NCBI GenBank assembly: GCA_027919835.1
Contig: JANVFP010000014.1
Location: 1,228,207 to 1,292,206 of the forward strand
DNA length: 64,000 nt
Direction: 5' to 3'
Source: Lentinula raphanica
Taxonomy: Eukaryota; Basidiomycota; Agaricomycetes; Agaricales; Omphalotaceae
Shown: positions 1 to 10,566 of the stretch, one piece after another
Position numbering within the stretch: position 1 is the first letter of the stretch
Layout of the letters: each line of letters begins with the position of its first letter
Notes under the pieces: model-generated
What the model saw: the letters and a program-made list of their open reading frames with translations, nothing else
Databases searched by the model: none
Told to the model about the DNA's origin: nothing
Translations under genes and position numbers: made by a program

Positions 1-35
1 CTAGAGTACTCGACGAAGTTCTTATCACAGTCCCT
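1..35 (+). pseudogene. mon2: mon2 pseudogene, upstream piece
   Basis: Read in the frame that continues across the transposon, these bases encode RVLDEVLITVP. This joins directly to RNLSNAGELQAQ encoded just after the KDZ element at 16746. The joined run resembles the start of the C-terminal half of Mon2, a large Arf-GEF-related scaffold of the Golgi/endosome that works with Dopey proteins. The gene begins outside the window. Only this short tail is visible on the left, so the call depends on continuity with the longer piece at 16746-19060. Confidence 0.7.
29..35. repeat. Target-site duplication of KDZ element, left copy
   Basis: AGTCCCT lies immediately before the terminal CACTTCAGG of the element. 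The same seven bases follow the other terminus at 16746-16752. Removing the element and one copy restores one open mon2 frame, which supports a true insertion duplication. Confidence 0.85.
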
Positions 36-539
36 CACTTCAGGCACCCTCCCAAGGTCACCAGGTTAGGATAAAAAAATCGGTATACTAAACCACCCTA
101 AGGGGTCTCTGCCCATGGGTAGACCCATCATGGGCATCCCACTCCTGGGTATCCCATCCCAGTGGGCAGCCCATCTATGGGTATCCCATCGCGGTGGGTA
201 GCCCACTCCTGGGTATCCCATCTCAGTGGGCATCCCATCTATGGGTATCCCATCTCAGTGGGCATCCCATCTATGGGTGTCCCATCCCAGTGGGTAGCCC
301 ACTCCTGGGTAGCCCATCTCAGTGGGCATCCCATCTATGGGTGTCCCATCCCAGTGGGTAACCCATCTCCAAGTGGGTAGCCCATCTATGGGTGTCCCAT
401 CCCAGTGGGTAACCCATCTCCAAGTGGGTAGCCCATCTATGGGTGTCCCATATGAGTGGGTAGCCCATCCATGGGTAGTCTGTCTATGGGTCGCCCATGA
501 GTGGGATACCCATCTAACAACTTGGGTATCCCATCCAAG
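36..539. repeat. Left TIR of the KDZ element, with internal 12-mer repeats
   Basis: The unique outer part (36-115) matches the inverted right end at 16670-16745. Further in, the TIR is an irregular array of 12-base units such as GGGTATCCCATC and GGGTAGCCCATC. Each unit is itself partly self-complementary (GGGTA/TACCC type), so the array can fold many ways. Open frames across it (for example 162-615) are by-products of the 12-base periodicity and not genes. Confidence 0.85.
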
Positions 540-599
540 TACGCTGCTCATTATGAATATATTCCTTATCGCAGAATTTTGTATACATAATGAATTGAT

Positions 600-3500
600 C
601 TACATACTGTTATAAGCACTTTCGTTATCATTTTCAGAGTATTCAGAGATATCCAGATTATCCAAGCAATCCAAAAGTCCAAAATCCACTTCATACTCCT
701 CGAACTCATCATCTATCTCACCCTCTTCATCATCATCCTCGGCATCCACCACAAAGTCTGAATCTAACTGAGCAGCAGCCTCTGCGAAATCAATTTCTGA
801 TGGACCCCAAGGCAAAAGTTGATCATCCGGTGGTAGCTGTGAAAGCGTACGCTCCCAGACCAGGCATAAACGGCACATGTCTGAGCGCCGTAGGACTAGT
901 TGGAACATGATATCATTTTCTGTGTGGAATAAGTAATGGTTTACACCGTGGACAGATATATCCACTTACCTGATTCATGTATTCTCTCAATCGTCTTCTC
1001 AAGCGCTGTCCATTCTTCGAAAAACCATTCCCGCATAACTCGCCGCTCATGAGACAGGCGCCGCAATTCTTCATCACACCTATCCCTAAGCAACACACCC
1101 CGTATTCCCGTTCTCACTTGTTCATCAGCTAGCCATGGAGGCAGATCTGGTATATCATCAGAATCCGCCAGCCCGAGGTCATCCCAGATTGAATCATCGA
1201 CATCCAGAGAGAATAACTCTTTCGTGGGTATGGTCCGTGGAGCCAGTGCATTTGGCGGCGCGGTTCCATCTTCGATCAGGTTTGAAAGCTTCGTACAAAG
1301 ATTGTTGTATGTCCGCGCCAGAGACTCGATACCCGGATCTCGTCGTTTGATTGCGCTAGCTGTATGAGCATGCAGATTACGCTCCGAACCTACCAATAAA
1401 GTTACTACGCTGTTCATCACTGATTCCAGAAAATGGCCACGAACCACTCATCTGTCGACGGAATGAGCGTTCCAAACGATCACGCTCGAATTTTCTTGAT
1501 TTGAGCTTCTCTCGCAAACGCACTTTCACTGCCTTCGCATTCAAACGCGCGGCAATGAAAGGACTCGAAGCAACTTTGCGATACTCAGCTTTGCCTTCAA
1601 CTCCAAGTGACCGTTCCTTCTCAAGCAAATCTTTATCCGCTTTCTGCAGTCTCGATTTTTGCTCGGCCAGATCTGCTTGTGCTTCTTCAACTTCGTAAGG
1701 CTCAGCATCAAGGTTGGTCGCTATTTCTTCCAGTCTGCGTACACGATCCCTGAACATATCCCTCACCGACCGGAGACGTAAAGCTTCCTGAACTGCCTTC
1801 TTTGCTGCACTCCGAGACTGTCCTACAAGCCAAACAATGAGTAAGCTCGCGAACGCTCATCCTGGTCAACTTACTTGGTAGCGGTTTTGTTTGATGATTA
1901 ACTTGTTCCACCCATTGAGAACGCAGGAACTCAGGGTCTTTCATGGAAAAGCGCACATCTTTCTCACCCTCAATCCTTTTTGCCTCCGCAGTTTTCCATT
2001 TGCGTACAATCCAAGTGGCTAGTCCCCAAAGGCTTTCACGGTCGGCGTGCTGTATTTGGGAATCCAATGAATAGATACGGTGATGGTGCTGTAGAGCTGA
2101 TCAGTCTTCCATATCAGATAGCGAAACAAAACAAAAACCTACACCGCAGACTCGAAGGTAAGGTATAAGCTTACTGATTGAATGCCAGAAACGCTCGCAT
2201 CCCTCCCCGTCCGAAAGCCCAAACCCTTTACATTTGCGAGGATGATAGATGCACTGGCAGGGCCAATTGTGACCGAAAGCATGGAAAACTGAAATTGCAA
2301 ATGCGATGCGACTTAGATAGCTTTCAAGGAATCCCCACTTGATGCAGCTTCGCTCCAAAGAGCACCCGATGTCGTATAGAAGACCGACTGTATAAGTCGC
2401 TGGAAGGTGTTGAAATAAGGCGTCTATCAACGCAAAGGCATAGTGTTGTCTCTCGCCTGGCGTTGTGATATTCACAAGCCAGAGAACACGATCATGACGA
2501 CACAGTAGCCCCATGAGGCCGGTCGAGTCAAAAAATTTGGTGCTTGCTTTCTGACGAGCCCCGTCGGCGGCGATGAAACTCTCCTGGCACGCATCGAGTA
2601 CAGACCTCGGAACGCGAAGTGGACCTTCATATCCATCATCCTCTTCTTGGTGCTCTCTGTGATTGCGATCAGAAGCTGGTGGACGAACACTTTCCACGAA
2701 ATGTTGCCATGTTACGACGTCAGACTCCGGAACGAATACTGATTTGGGATGTGATGTTTCTGGGTCCCGATGCGAGCGTTTGTTGTTTTTTTGTGTGAAA
2801 CAAGCGTCCAGGCAAACGATACAGGATAGACTGCCAGGGATTCTTTAAGTACCATCAATTGTACCATCTGAACGTCACTCACTCGTCCGATAATCGATTC
2901 TTGCCTCCGAAGCACAAGGGACACCGCCGTCGCAGATACTCACTGGGGCGAGTCTTGACTTCTTCAACCTCAACATCCTCCAAGTGACGAGCACGTTTAT
3001 GCTGATGGTTATGTTGATCTGCTATTGATGATTGTAGGGAAGATCTTGTTTGTTGTATTGATTGATCAATGTACTGCGTTGCGGCATCTTGCAGTGAATT
3101 GAACCATTGTAGTGCGTTTGCGAACCGGCGACGAAGAGGGTCCTAAGATTAAAGCTGTTAGTTTATTTCCGGAGTCCGATTCATGATGAGAATACCTGGC
3201 TATGCAGATGATAACCTTGAGAATCGAGGAAATCTTGCAAAGCACTGCACCATGCTGTATTGTTCGGCGACACGCGAAGATTCAGGCGCGTTACAAAGTC
3301 AAGGACTCTAATATCGACCGCGAGAGAAGGACGTAAGGGGGCGCAACCAAATAAGCCCAAGTGCATGAGCTGAACAGCTGCCGGAAGGCAAGAGCATAGT
3401 CGAAGATTCAACTCTTCCAAATCTATCGTAGCATCATCAACGATACAGTTTTCTAGACGTTCAACAAAAAGACTTACTGTAGAACCGTACCACAATCACT

Positions 3501-4000
3501 CTCAGCATCTGCGACCGATTCATACAAACACATTCGCCTAAGGGCTCCTTTGCCTGCTCCGCCAAATTCTGAGAAGCCACCAGATATTTCAGATACACTC
3601 GAATCAGGCGAGGCATGACTTCGTCAGTCCAGCGTTTGTACTGAGCCACCCGCTTGCGCTGATGGGTGCCGTCTCGGGGAATGGTAACAGCAGTGAGCGT
3701 TGAGGTGAGTGATGCGATCTGTGCACAATTATCGCGTTGATTTCTCGTAGCGATAGGCTCCACAGTATCAGAATCAGAGGATGGGCATACTCTAAAACCA
3801 ACTTGGCCTCGAGGTGTTGGGAGTGGGAATTGTTGGGTGTAGGATGCTCCGGATGTTAATAGGACCTCACGCGTAGATTCTTTGCGCCGCTTCGTTGGGG
3901 AACTTGAACGAGAGCGTATCAGGCTGTAGGATTCTCTGGTGGTGGGGGTAGGACTGTGATCGATTTCACGAAAGTGTTTGGGAAGGCGCGGGCGAGACAT
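600..4000 (-). CDS. KDZ family transposase, multi-exon
   Basis: This is the transposase of the surrounding element, a DDE-type nuclease that cuts at the TIRs. Translation from ATG at 4000 (MSRPRLPK) gives a basic, Ser-rich N-terminus. A helical region follows (QYKRWTDEVMPRLI, then LFGCAPLRPSLAVDIRVLDF at about 3290-3350), typical of the N-terminal part of KDZ proteins. A zinc-cluster piece RRCPLCFGGKNRL lies near 2905-2940. The first acidic core motif IVCLDACFTQK is near 2790-2820. Downstream are LLYDIGCSLE and a long conserved block with FHAFGHNWPCQ, YHPRK and SDGEGCERFWHSISKL near 2180-2390. The C-terminus is acidic and stops at 600-602. Frames change across several short introns with GT..AG borders. 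No disabling stop was noticed in the core. An ATG at 4195 in the same frame is possible, but 4000 gives the family-like start. Confidence 0.87.
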
Positions 4001-4274
4001 GGTGGGTTGGGAACAAGAACCATGAAGCGGCATCCTAACCAGTCCTTCAATGGTCCTGAAGATGGCCCCGATAAGGTGAACAATGGGTCTCGCTAGTTTA
4101 ACGTCATTTCGGACGCCCAGTCTCGTTATTGTTCCTCCAGATGCCACCGCCGGGACATGTTCATTTTCATTGGGATTGAGAGAAGTACGCGACACTGATT
4201 CAATTCAAGTGTAAAAACTGTAAGAACTAGATTTATTTCTTCTACGGCAAGTACACAACTTGTTTGTTATTGGT

Positions 4275-5621
4275 CTACGCTTTAGCTAAGCTACGCTTAG
4301 CTAGTATATTCCAGTAGTTGTCGGTCTCGTCTTCAGCCTTTTGACTGGTTAACACCACCTTCGACTCACTTACATGTTTCCAGTATTGCTCTGTTTCCTC
4401 CTGAGCATCATAAGTGGCTGTTGACAACAGATCGTCCTCGCTCAAATCATTCGGAAAGATTTTTTCGAAGAGCTCGATAGTAACGGGCCAAGTAGCATAG
4501 TCGGTGATCTCCCTGAGCCGCATCAGGAACTGTTGTTGAAGGCAATGAAGACCCTCTGGATCTGCACGCCGAAGATATGCCTTGAGCTCATCCCATTTTC
4601 GAGATGGATCCGTGGGACCATCCCATTCGACCACCTCATTATTAGCTAAGGGGGTGTTCTCCCTGCTGATGCGAGCTAACGCTTCCATCTGCGCTTCCAT
4701 GCGTGAAACGAGACGTCGCGTGGAAAAAGGAATCCGAAACCTAGCCAAGGGAAGCACGTCATTTTCGATTTCGTTCAACTCGGCATGGTCTTGTGAGCTC
4801 ATCAACTTGATTTCGTGTGGCCAGGGTATGTGCGAAGCGTCTACAGTGGGGGGTAGGTAGCAGGGCGATTTGGCGACGTAGAGGTCCGGGAAGCCAAGAT
4901 GAGCGGAATTTGTTGGTGGAGCTGACTCGCTAGTGATTGATCGAACAGGAGTGGTGATTTTCACACTGGGGGGTGGGTAGTAAGGTGCGAGACGAGCGAA
5001 AGTGGTGGGTGAAGCTGACTCGTGAGTCATCGAACGAACAGGAGTGCCAATTTTCCGCAATTTTTGAGACAATGAGCTTGTCTTGGCATGAACGGTCCTA
5101 ATCGAGCTGCCACCATTCTTGACTGGAGGAGTGCGATGGCTACCAGGGATGGGTGAGGAAGGAGCGGGTGAACTAGCGAGCTTGGTATCCTCGTCATCTT
5201 CAGGAGACCAGCCGACAGTAGGATCAGGCTTCAAACGGTGTGGCCTGCCGAAAATGCGTGGATGAGGTTGTTCACGGGTCCCAGACCCGGTGGGTGAAGC
5301 TGACTCTTCCGCGCCAGAAGTCAATCGAGCAGGAGGAGTCATTTTCTTCAGTCTTCGAGACAATGGGATTGTCTTCCGATAAACAGTCCTAACCAGCTCC
5401 GCACCGTTTGTCAGAGGGATGTGAGGGCTACTTGTGAATGAACGAGATCTGGGGCTGGGTGAAGAGGGAGAGGGAGAGCTATTGGGGATATCTTCATCAT
5501 CCTTCCGGGATTGTCTAGACCAGCCTGTTGGGTCAGGCCTCAGACGGTGCGACCTCGCGAAGAGGCGTGGCTGAGGCTGTTCAGGTAGGTTGTAACTCTT
5601 CGTGATGGGTTCACGCGGCAT
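4275..5621 (-). CDS. Unknown Ser/Pro-rich protein with internal duplication (KDZ cargo)
   Basis: A single uninterrupted 448-codon frame starting MPREPITKSYN. I do not recognise a family. The N-terminal half contains a repeated block. QPQPRLFARSHRLRPDPTGW at about residues 15-34 recurs as QPHPRIFGRPHRLKPDPTVGW around residue 119. Each copy is followed by an acidic DDED stretch, a Ser/Pro tract and a basic RKTIPLSRRLKK or AKTSSLSQKLRK motif. Shorter TPVRS(M/I)T(H/S)ESA units follow. The C-terminal third, from about residue 260, is non-repetitive and predicted helical. It contains an EETEQYWKHV / DETDNYWNIL pair. It lies between transposase and Spt5-like gene on the same strand, so it is cargo or an accessory transposition factor. 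Confidence 0.6.
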   Translation of the reverse strand: MPREPITKSYNLPEQPQPRLFARSHRLRPDPTGWSRQSRKDDEDIPNSSPSPSSPSPRSRSFTSSPHIPLTNGAELVRTVYRKTIPLSRRLKKMTPPARLTSGAEESASPTGSGTREQPHPRIFGRPHRLKPDPTVGWSPEDDEDTKLASSPAPSSPIPGSHRTPPVKNGGSSIRTVHAKTSSLSQKLRKIGTPVRSMTHESASPTTFARLAPYYPPPSVKITTPVRSITSESAPPTNSAHLGFPDLYVAKSPCYLPPTVDASHIPWPHEIKLMSSQDHAELNEIENDVLPLARFRIPFSTRRLVSRMEAQMEALARISRENTPLANNEVVEWDGPTDPSRKWDELKAYLRRADPEGLHCLQQQFLMRLREITDYATWPVTIELFEKIFPNDLSEDDLLSTATYDAQEETEQYWKHVSESKVVLTSQKAEDETDNYWNILAKRSLAKA

Positions 5622-5674
5622 TTCTACACGAAAGAGAGAGTGTCAGTGAGCATGAGCGAGGATAGAATCCACCC

Positions 5675-5891
5675 CTACCTATGGAGAATCGAGAGGTGTT
5701 TGGTAAACAAAGAAGGGTAACCAGTGTTCATTGTGGACCTCCTTATGTAGTTGGAACCCGAGCTCAAACATCCAAGCGTTTGTGGCCATGCCTTGAAGGA
5801 AACGGACAAAATGCGCCATTGTGTTAGTTTGATGTGATTCCAGACTTTCTGGCGTGCCATTGTCGTACAGAGCAACGCAGTTTAAGGTCAT
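5675..5891 (-). CDS. Small ORF or exon, unknown (KDZ cargo)
   Basis: Seventy codons beginning MTLNCVALYDNGTPESLESH and ending in TPLDSP. The composition is protein-like, with aromatic and hydrophobic residues spread through it and no low-complexity sequence. A second frame overlaps it. It lies just upstream of the 448-residue gene on the same strand and could be a separate small protein or a leftover exon. No family recognised. Confidence 0.3.
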
Positions 5892-6032
5892 GCAGGACCA
5901 AACCCTAAGTTTGAAAGACCTCAGTTTTGGCGTCTTGCCTATTCGACCTTACTGTTTTTCCAACCGATTGAACACCGTATGACGAAAACATTCTGATTGT
6001 TCAACAGTATATGAAGAAGAGGCAAAATTACG

Positions 6033-9000
6033 CTACGGTCGTATTTCTGGGCTGGCATGAGAAAGTAGTTGGCGCTGAATAGCTAGCATCTCCGTCGATT
6101 TCCTTCGTACCTCCTTACTTTCACGAACATACTCTAGGTTATCAGGATGTAGCTCTATTCTCTCTTCCGTCACAATTTCATTCCCACCAGAAAAGTTAAC
6201 CACCGCCAGAATGAACCACTTGTTTTCATCTGATTTACTTCCTTTGAAGAAGTAGTATAGTCGACGAACAAGCTTCCCTATGTGCTCTTCATTGCCTCCG
6301 ACGACAACCATCAATCTCTTCTCCGTGCTTGGTTTTGGTCGGTCGCGGTGTCTTAACACTGCCGAACTGTGAACAAACATCTCCCCTACCTTGACTCGAG
6401 TTTGATCTATCTTTAACAAGATTGAACCGTCTTCACAAGGTGTAGGAATCACGTATCGTTCTCCAGCTTTCGTCCTGAGTGTGTCATATGCGCCCCCGTC
6501 GATGTCCACGCGAATCGGCAGCCCCAGTAGTTGCTTATGAAAGAGGAAGTGGTGTGTCTCCGGTGCATTTGGATATATTGACGATGCGAAACCTTCAGTA
6601 AAGAGGGTCAGTGGAAAGGATTCACAAGCCTGAACATTACCCACTGGATGGTCTTTCTACAGAAGAACCTGGGTACCATGCTCCAATAAACTCATACATA
6701 GACCTCACAGAATCCGGATCATATAGGGGTGTTCTTGGACGAGGAGGAGTATCGAAACGAGAGCCGGCCGACTTGGAAGCTCTGAAAGCCGGATTTGGAG
6801 CAAAAAAAGATTGTCGCCAAGTAGGAGGAAACACTTGTTGGAGCAGCTGACGCGTACTGTTATGCTTTGAATGAGCGTACTGTGCAGTCAGTAGTTATTT
6901 GAATACTTACCGATATTCTCGCACGTCGTCATAATCCAACTTGACTTTTGGATTGACAACGTTCGTTGTCGCAAGATTGAGCTCCACCAGCAGAGAAATT
7001 CCACTAGCGCGAGGTTTCTTCTGAAAATCCAGGGGGTATTTGTTGACCTCCTGGACGGTTCCAGTGATACCATGCCAATTTCCTTGAACAACGAGCACAC
7101 GTACACCAATCCAAGGCTCTGGGCCTGTCTTCATCCTGTGTAAAGTGCGATCGATTCGAAAGTAATCGAAGAAAGTCTGAGATCTGTTCGTGTCAAGAAC
7201 GAGATTCTCCAATGTTCGCATAGTTCTAACGATTGATCAGATATTATTTGATTCATAGCGGAGCATTCACTTACTGTGACTGAACAACTTCAGTGTAGTC
7301 CAGTTCCACGGAGCAATGACTCGAAGGCACATAGACCAGTAGACGAACCGAACCATGTCCGTCAGGCCAAGCCCTCTTGATATTTCCCTTGACCAGACTA
7401 CCAAGCTCGAATTTGGTAACGATGACCTCGATATCTTTCCAGGGGGTGTTCGTGAGTGCTAGAGAAGTTTTCGAGGTCTCCGCCGCAACAGAATTGATGT
7501 CGACCCATAGACTCTACGTGAACGATTTCACTTCAATTTGAACGCACATTTGAATGTAATACTCACCACTGAGTGAGAATTATCCAAGATGAGACCCAGA
7601 ACTCGACCGTTCCTCTCTCCCACCATACCCGTGGTGTGAGCATGAGGTCCACCTAACACCCTGACATAATCGCCTGGTGTGTGCTTCTTGACAAGACATT
7701 CCATTGGTATAACCTCAACTTGCTTGATACCATTATCCAGTTGGATTTCCACCTCACAGCTTTGTGAGAGAACAGTGCGTATAACACCATCTCCATGAGA
7801 CGTGAGCAGATCGGTGGCTGCATCTAGTACCGAGACAGCTTCTCCTTCCTCGAATTTCCAAGTCTCAGGCACAGGCAGACTATTTCGACGCGCTAAGACC
7901 ATCGGGTGTTGACTTTTCAGTAAGAGGTCCTTGTTAGTCGTCGAGATTGTATTTGCGACGGAAAGAGACGCTGGCGCAAAGTATTCCACGAGAAGTCCGG
8001 ACTGGAAGGTCCAGTTGGCCCAGAGGAAATAAGGTGCGTCGTTCTCCGGAGTATGTTTTTCGATCGCAGGATGTTCTGTCATAGCACTTTCTAGGGTAGT
8101 GTCTAGAACCAGTTCGAGAGGCGGGCGTGTTACATTGTCTGATTGGTCGGCGTCACCGAATCGATGCAAACGGGGTACCAGTAACAAACAGATACACAAA
8201 CGCGCAGGCGTGGCTCGCAAGCCTCGAACAAGACCTACATCTCCTCGATAGGGCCCTGGAGCGTTGATCTGGACCCAAGTGCCCTCCGAAAATATCGACT
8301 TTTGGCGAGGTCGCACCCATAGACACGATTTGTAATCCTCGAGAGCAATGGCTTTCATGGTGTTCAATTGAACGTCGGAACGATTGGATAGAAAGAACAG
8401 GAGTTTTGAATGAGACTGTGGCAATCTAGCTTCGATGTAAAGGTAATTCCCGATGCTGGGGTTGACGAATGCGCTGCGAATCTCCGAAAGTAATGCCGGA
8501 GTGTGGAGAATGTCGTATAAGAGGCCGTACTCCGATCCCACCTAGCAGACTTGATGAGTATTGCTTCTAGGACATTGGATGAAGCACAATGCATACCTTA
8601 CACTTGACACCGAAGAGAGACCAATCATCGCTTTCATGATCAACCTCTGGGAAGATACTTTCTACCCAATGCCGGTCACGACTGTTCAGATTCAGTAACT
8701 CATCGAAACTGCTGTCGGGTACTTTTTGACCGTCGTACTCAGTAACCACAGCTTTGGAAGCACGGTGGACATAGGTTTCTTCCAAATGATCCAGGAATGC
8801 AGCATGCGGGGTCTGAGCAATCGGCGTAATGCCGATGGGTGGTATGGGAGACGAAATTGCTGTTGTTTCATCGTCTATGAACGAATCTTGTGTACGGGTC
8901 AGATTGTGATAGTAGGCATTTTTCTCAGTTGACAGACCTTTGTTGCTCGGTTCCCCTTCTGAATCCTCGCCGTCCTCGTCATCCTCCGCTTCGATATCAA

Positions 9001-9815
9001 AGAATTGCATTATGGGATCGGGGACCTGCCGCTTCTTGCGCGCGTCCTGCTGGATGACTTGTGTACGTTGCGAAACCGGTTTGGGTCGAGCGCGGTGTTC
9101 TTGCTGGTACATCGGAGCCTGTTCATTTGTGCATCATTTAACCAACTGCGAAGCGGTTGAGAAATTTAAACATACGGTGGGTAAAGTTTCATTTTCTCTG
9201 ATAGCTTCTCCCAACTCATCGACGTGTTTAGTCCACTGAACTCGCTCCTCTGAGCCATCGATTGTATGTCGTTCAATGACGGCTAAGAATTCGGGTATGC
9301 CGTATGATTCTTCTGTGATGAAAGTTGTTCGAGCGACATACAACGCTTTTTGCGCCGCCAAAGGTAAACTCGTCCGCGAAGAATGAGAATCTAACAGAGA
9401 AGATGCGGGTGAGCAAGCTAAGACATTACGATGTCAGTGATACTTGCCATCGTCCGTTGTTGGTGTTGTGTCAGGGTGAAGGAAAGGATAGTCCACATCC
9501 ATGGAATCAATGGGGGGAGCATCGATTAGGTTGATTGGGTCTTCTAAGTGATTTGTAGCTGTAGCTTCTGCAGATGTATACGACGGGTCTATGGAAGAAT
9601 AGGAGGGGGGAGAAGTGTTGGTGTTATCATCATCGTCTGACCCGTAATCTGCGTATCCAATCAGTAAGGACCGCTGTAGTTTTGATCAACGTACCCAAAA
9701 GCAAGACCATGGGGTTGACCATCGCTGCTGTTGGATATAAGTCGACGGACGGAAGTGCCGACAGAGAGGCGAAAGAAGGATTGTCTTCGTGTTCATAAGT
9801 AGTCCGCGACTCCAT
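6033..9815 (-). CDS. Spt5-like transcription elongation factor with NGN and KOW domains (KDZ cargo)
   Basis: Spt5 clamps elongating RNA polymerase together with Spt4. From ATG at 9815 (MESRTTYEHED), spliced exons give a variable N-terminus. An acidic segment follows (QFFDIEAEDDEDGEDSEGE, then FIDDE, at 8870-9030), as in Spt5. Next comes an NGN-like domain (WSLFGVKCKVGSEYGLLYDI through GNYLYIEARLP, about 8440-8640). KOW-type motifs follow: GTWVQINAPGPYRGDVGLV near 8250, GDYVRVLGGPHAHTTGMVGE near 7640, and EPWIGVRVLVVQGNWHGITG near 7090. The last exon, 6033 to about 6600, is a conserved-looking C-terminal domain. Introns are short with standard borders, and coding continues cleanly through 7280-7510. 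There is no hexapeptide/nonapeptide CTD repeat, so it is probably a divergent paralog and not the essential Spt5. It appears intact. Confidence 0.75.
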
Positions 9816-10566
9816 AAATTCTGAGTGGTGTCCGACTAGAGTGGGTCCGGTTATATTCGGTTCAATCGTAGCATCTTTGATTGAACCGGAGTCGAGAGAG
9901 AAGTCGTCGTCGTCGTTGTGAAAATTATCTGCGTAATTCGTTGATTATTGCGGAGCTTCGCATAATATTCTACTGCTACATACCTGGTACCTCTTCCATT
10001 ATTGCTATCGCCCTCTCCACCTCTCAGTTATTGGATGTCCCTAGCTACCTTGCTTCGCTGCTTGAATATGGATTCATCGCACTACGCATGAGCTTACTTT
10101 GCCATTGGGGTGATAATATGGTCCTACTGTACATAGAAGTCAATGAGTATTATGTTTTTTTGCATTTCGATACGATACAGGATGCCTATAAACCACATTC
10201 TACGATATACTACGTACTTAGAAGCTTACCACACAACGACGACGACGACGACGACAGCGAGCAATGTAAGTTGAGGAAGGAAAAATGGCGGTTTCCCACG
10301 CGTTCTGCGATAGGATGACTCGAGGGCTCGGACTCAGAAGTTCGTTTTAGGAACCGAAACGGAATTATGTAAGCCTCCTAAAACGAACTTCTGAGTCCGA
10401 GCCCTCGAGTCATCCTATCGCAGAACGCGTGGGAAACCGCCATTTTCCTTCCTCAACTTCCTCGTCGTAAGCTGCTGAAGCTGCTGAGCTCACGCTTTTG
10501 GATGACCCTCTAGAATTTCTCGTTCTTCCGACGAGTTACCTTCACTCATCCAACACTTCGCGCAAA
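9816..10566. other. Divergent intergenic region inside the KDZ element
   Basis: This lies between the start of the Spt5-like gene (- strand) and the Hsp70 remnant (+ strand), so it should hold both promoters. It contains a GAC-repeat run near 10238-10257 and the hairpin listed separately. A 145-codon open frame at 9881-10318 has biased, non-domain-like composition and runs into the hairpin, so it is not called as a gene. Confidence 0.5.
10270..10457. repeat. Near-perfect 83 bp inverted repeat with 23 bp spacer
   Basis: The left arm 10270-10352 and right arm 10376-10457 are reverse complements apart from one base in an A run. The arms read GTTGAGGAAGG... inwards to ...CGTTTTAGGA. The spacer is 10353-10375. 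It sits about 110 bp upstream of the Hsp70 start. Nothing in it looks like a coding exon. It may be a small foldback insertion or a tail-to-tail duplication of upstream sequence. Confidence 0.95.

Noticed and set aside
120..540. CRISPR-like spaced repeats
   Set aside because: No constant repeat-spacer structure, and the organism is eukaryotic; the units are degenerate TIR repeats.
162..615. Overlapping ORFs in several frames at the left edge
   Set aside because: They follow the 12-base periodicity of the KDZ TIR, which keeps all frames open; the same occurs at 16332-16619.
9881..10318. 145-residue + strand ORF
   Set aside because: No domain, runs into the hairpin, and sits in a divergent promoter region.
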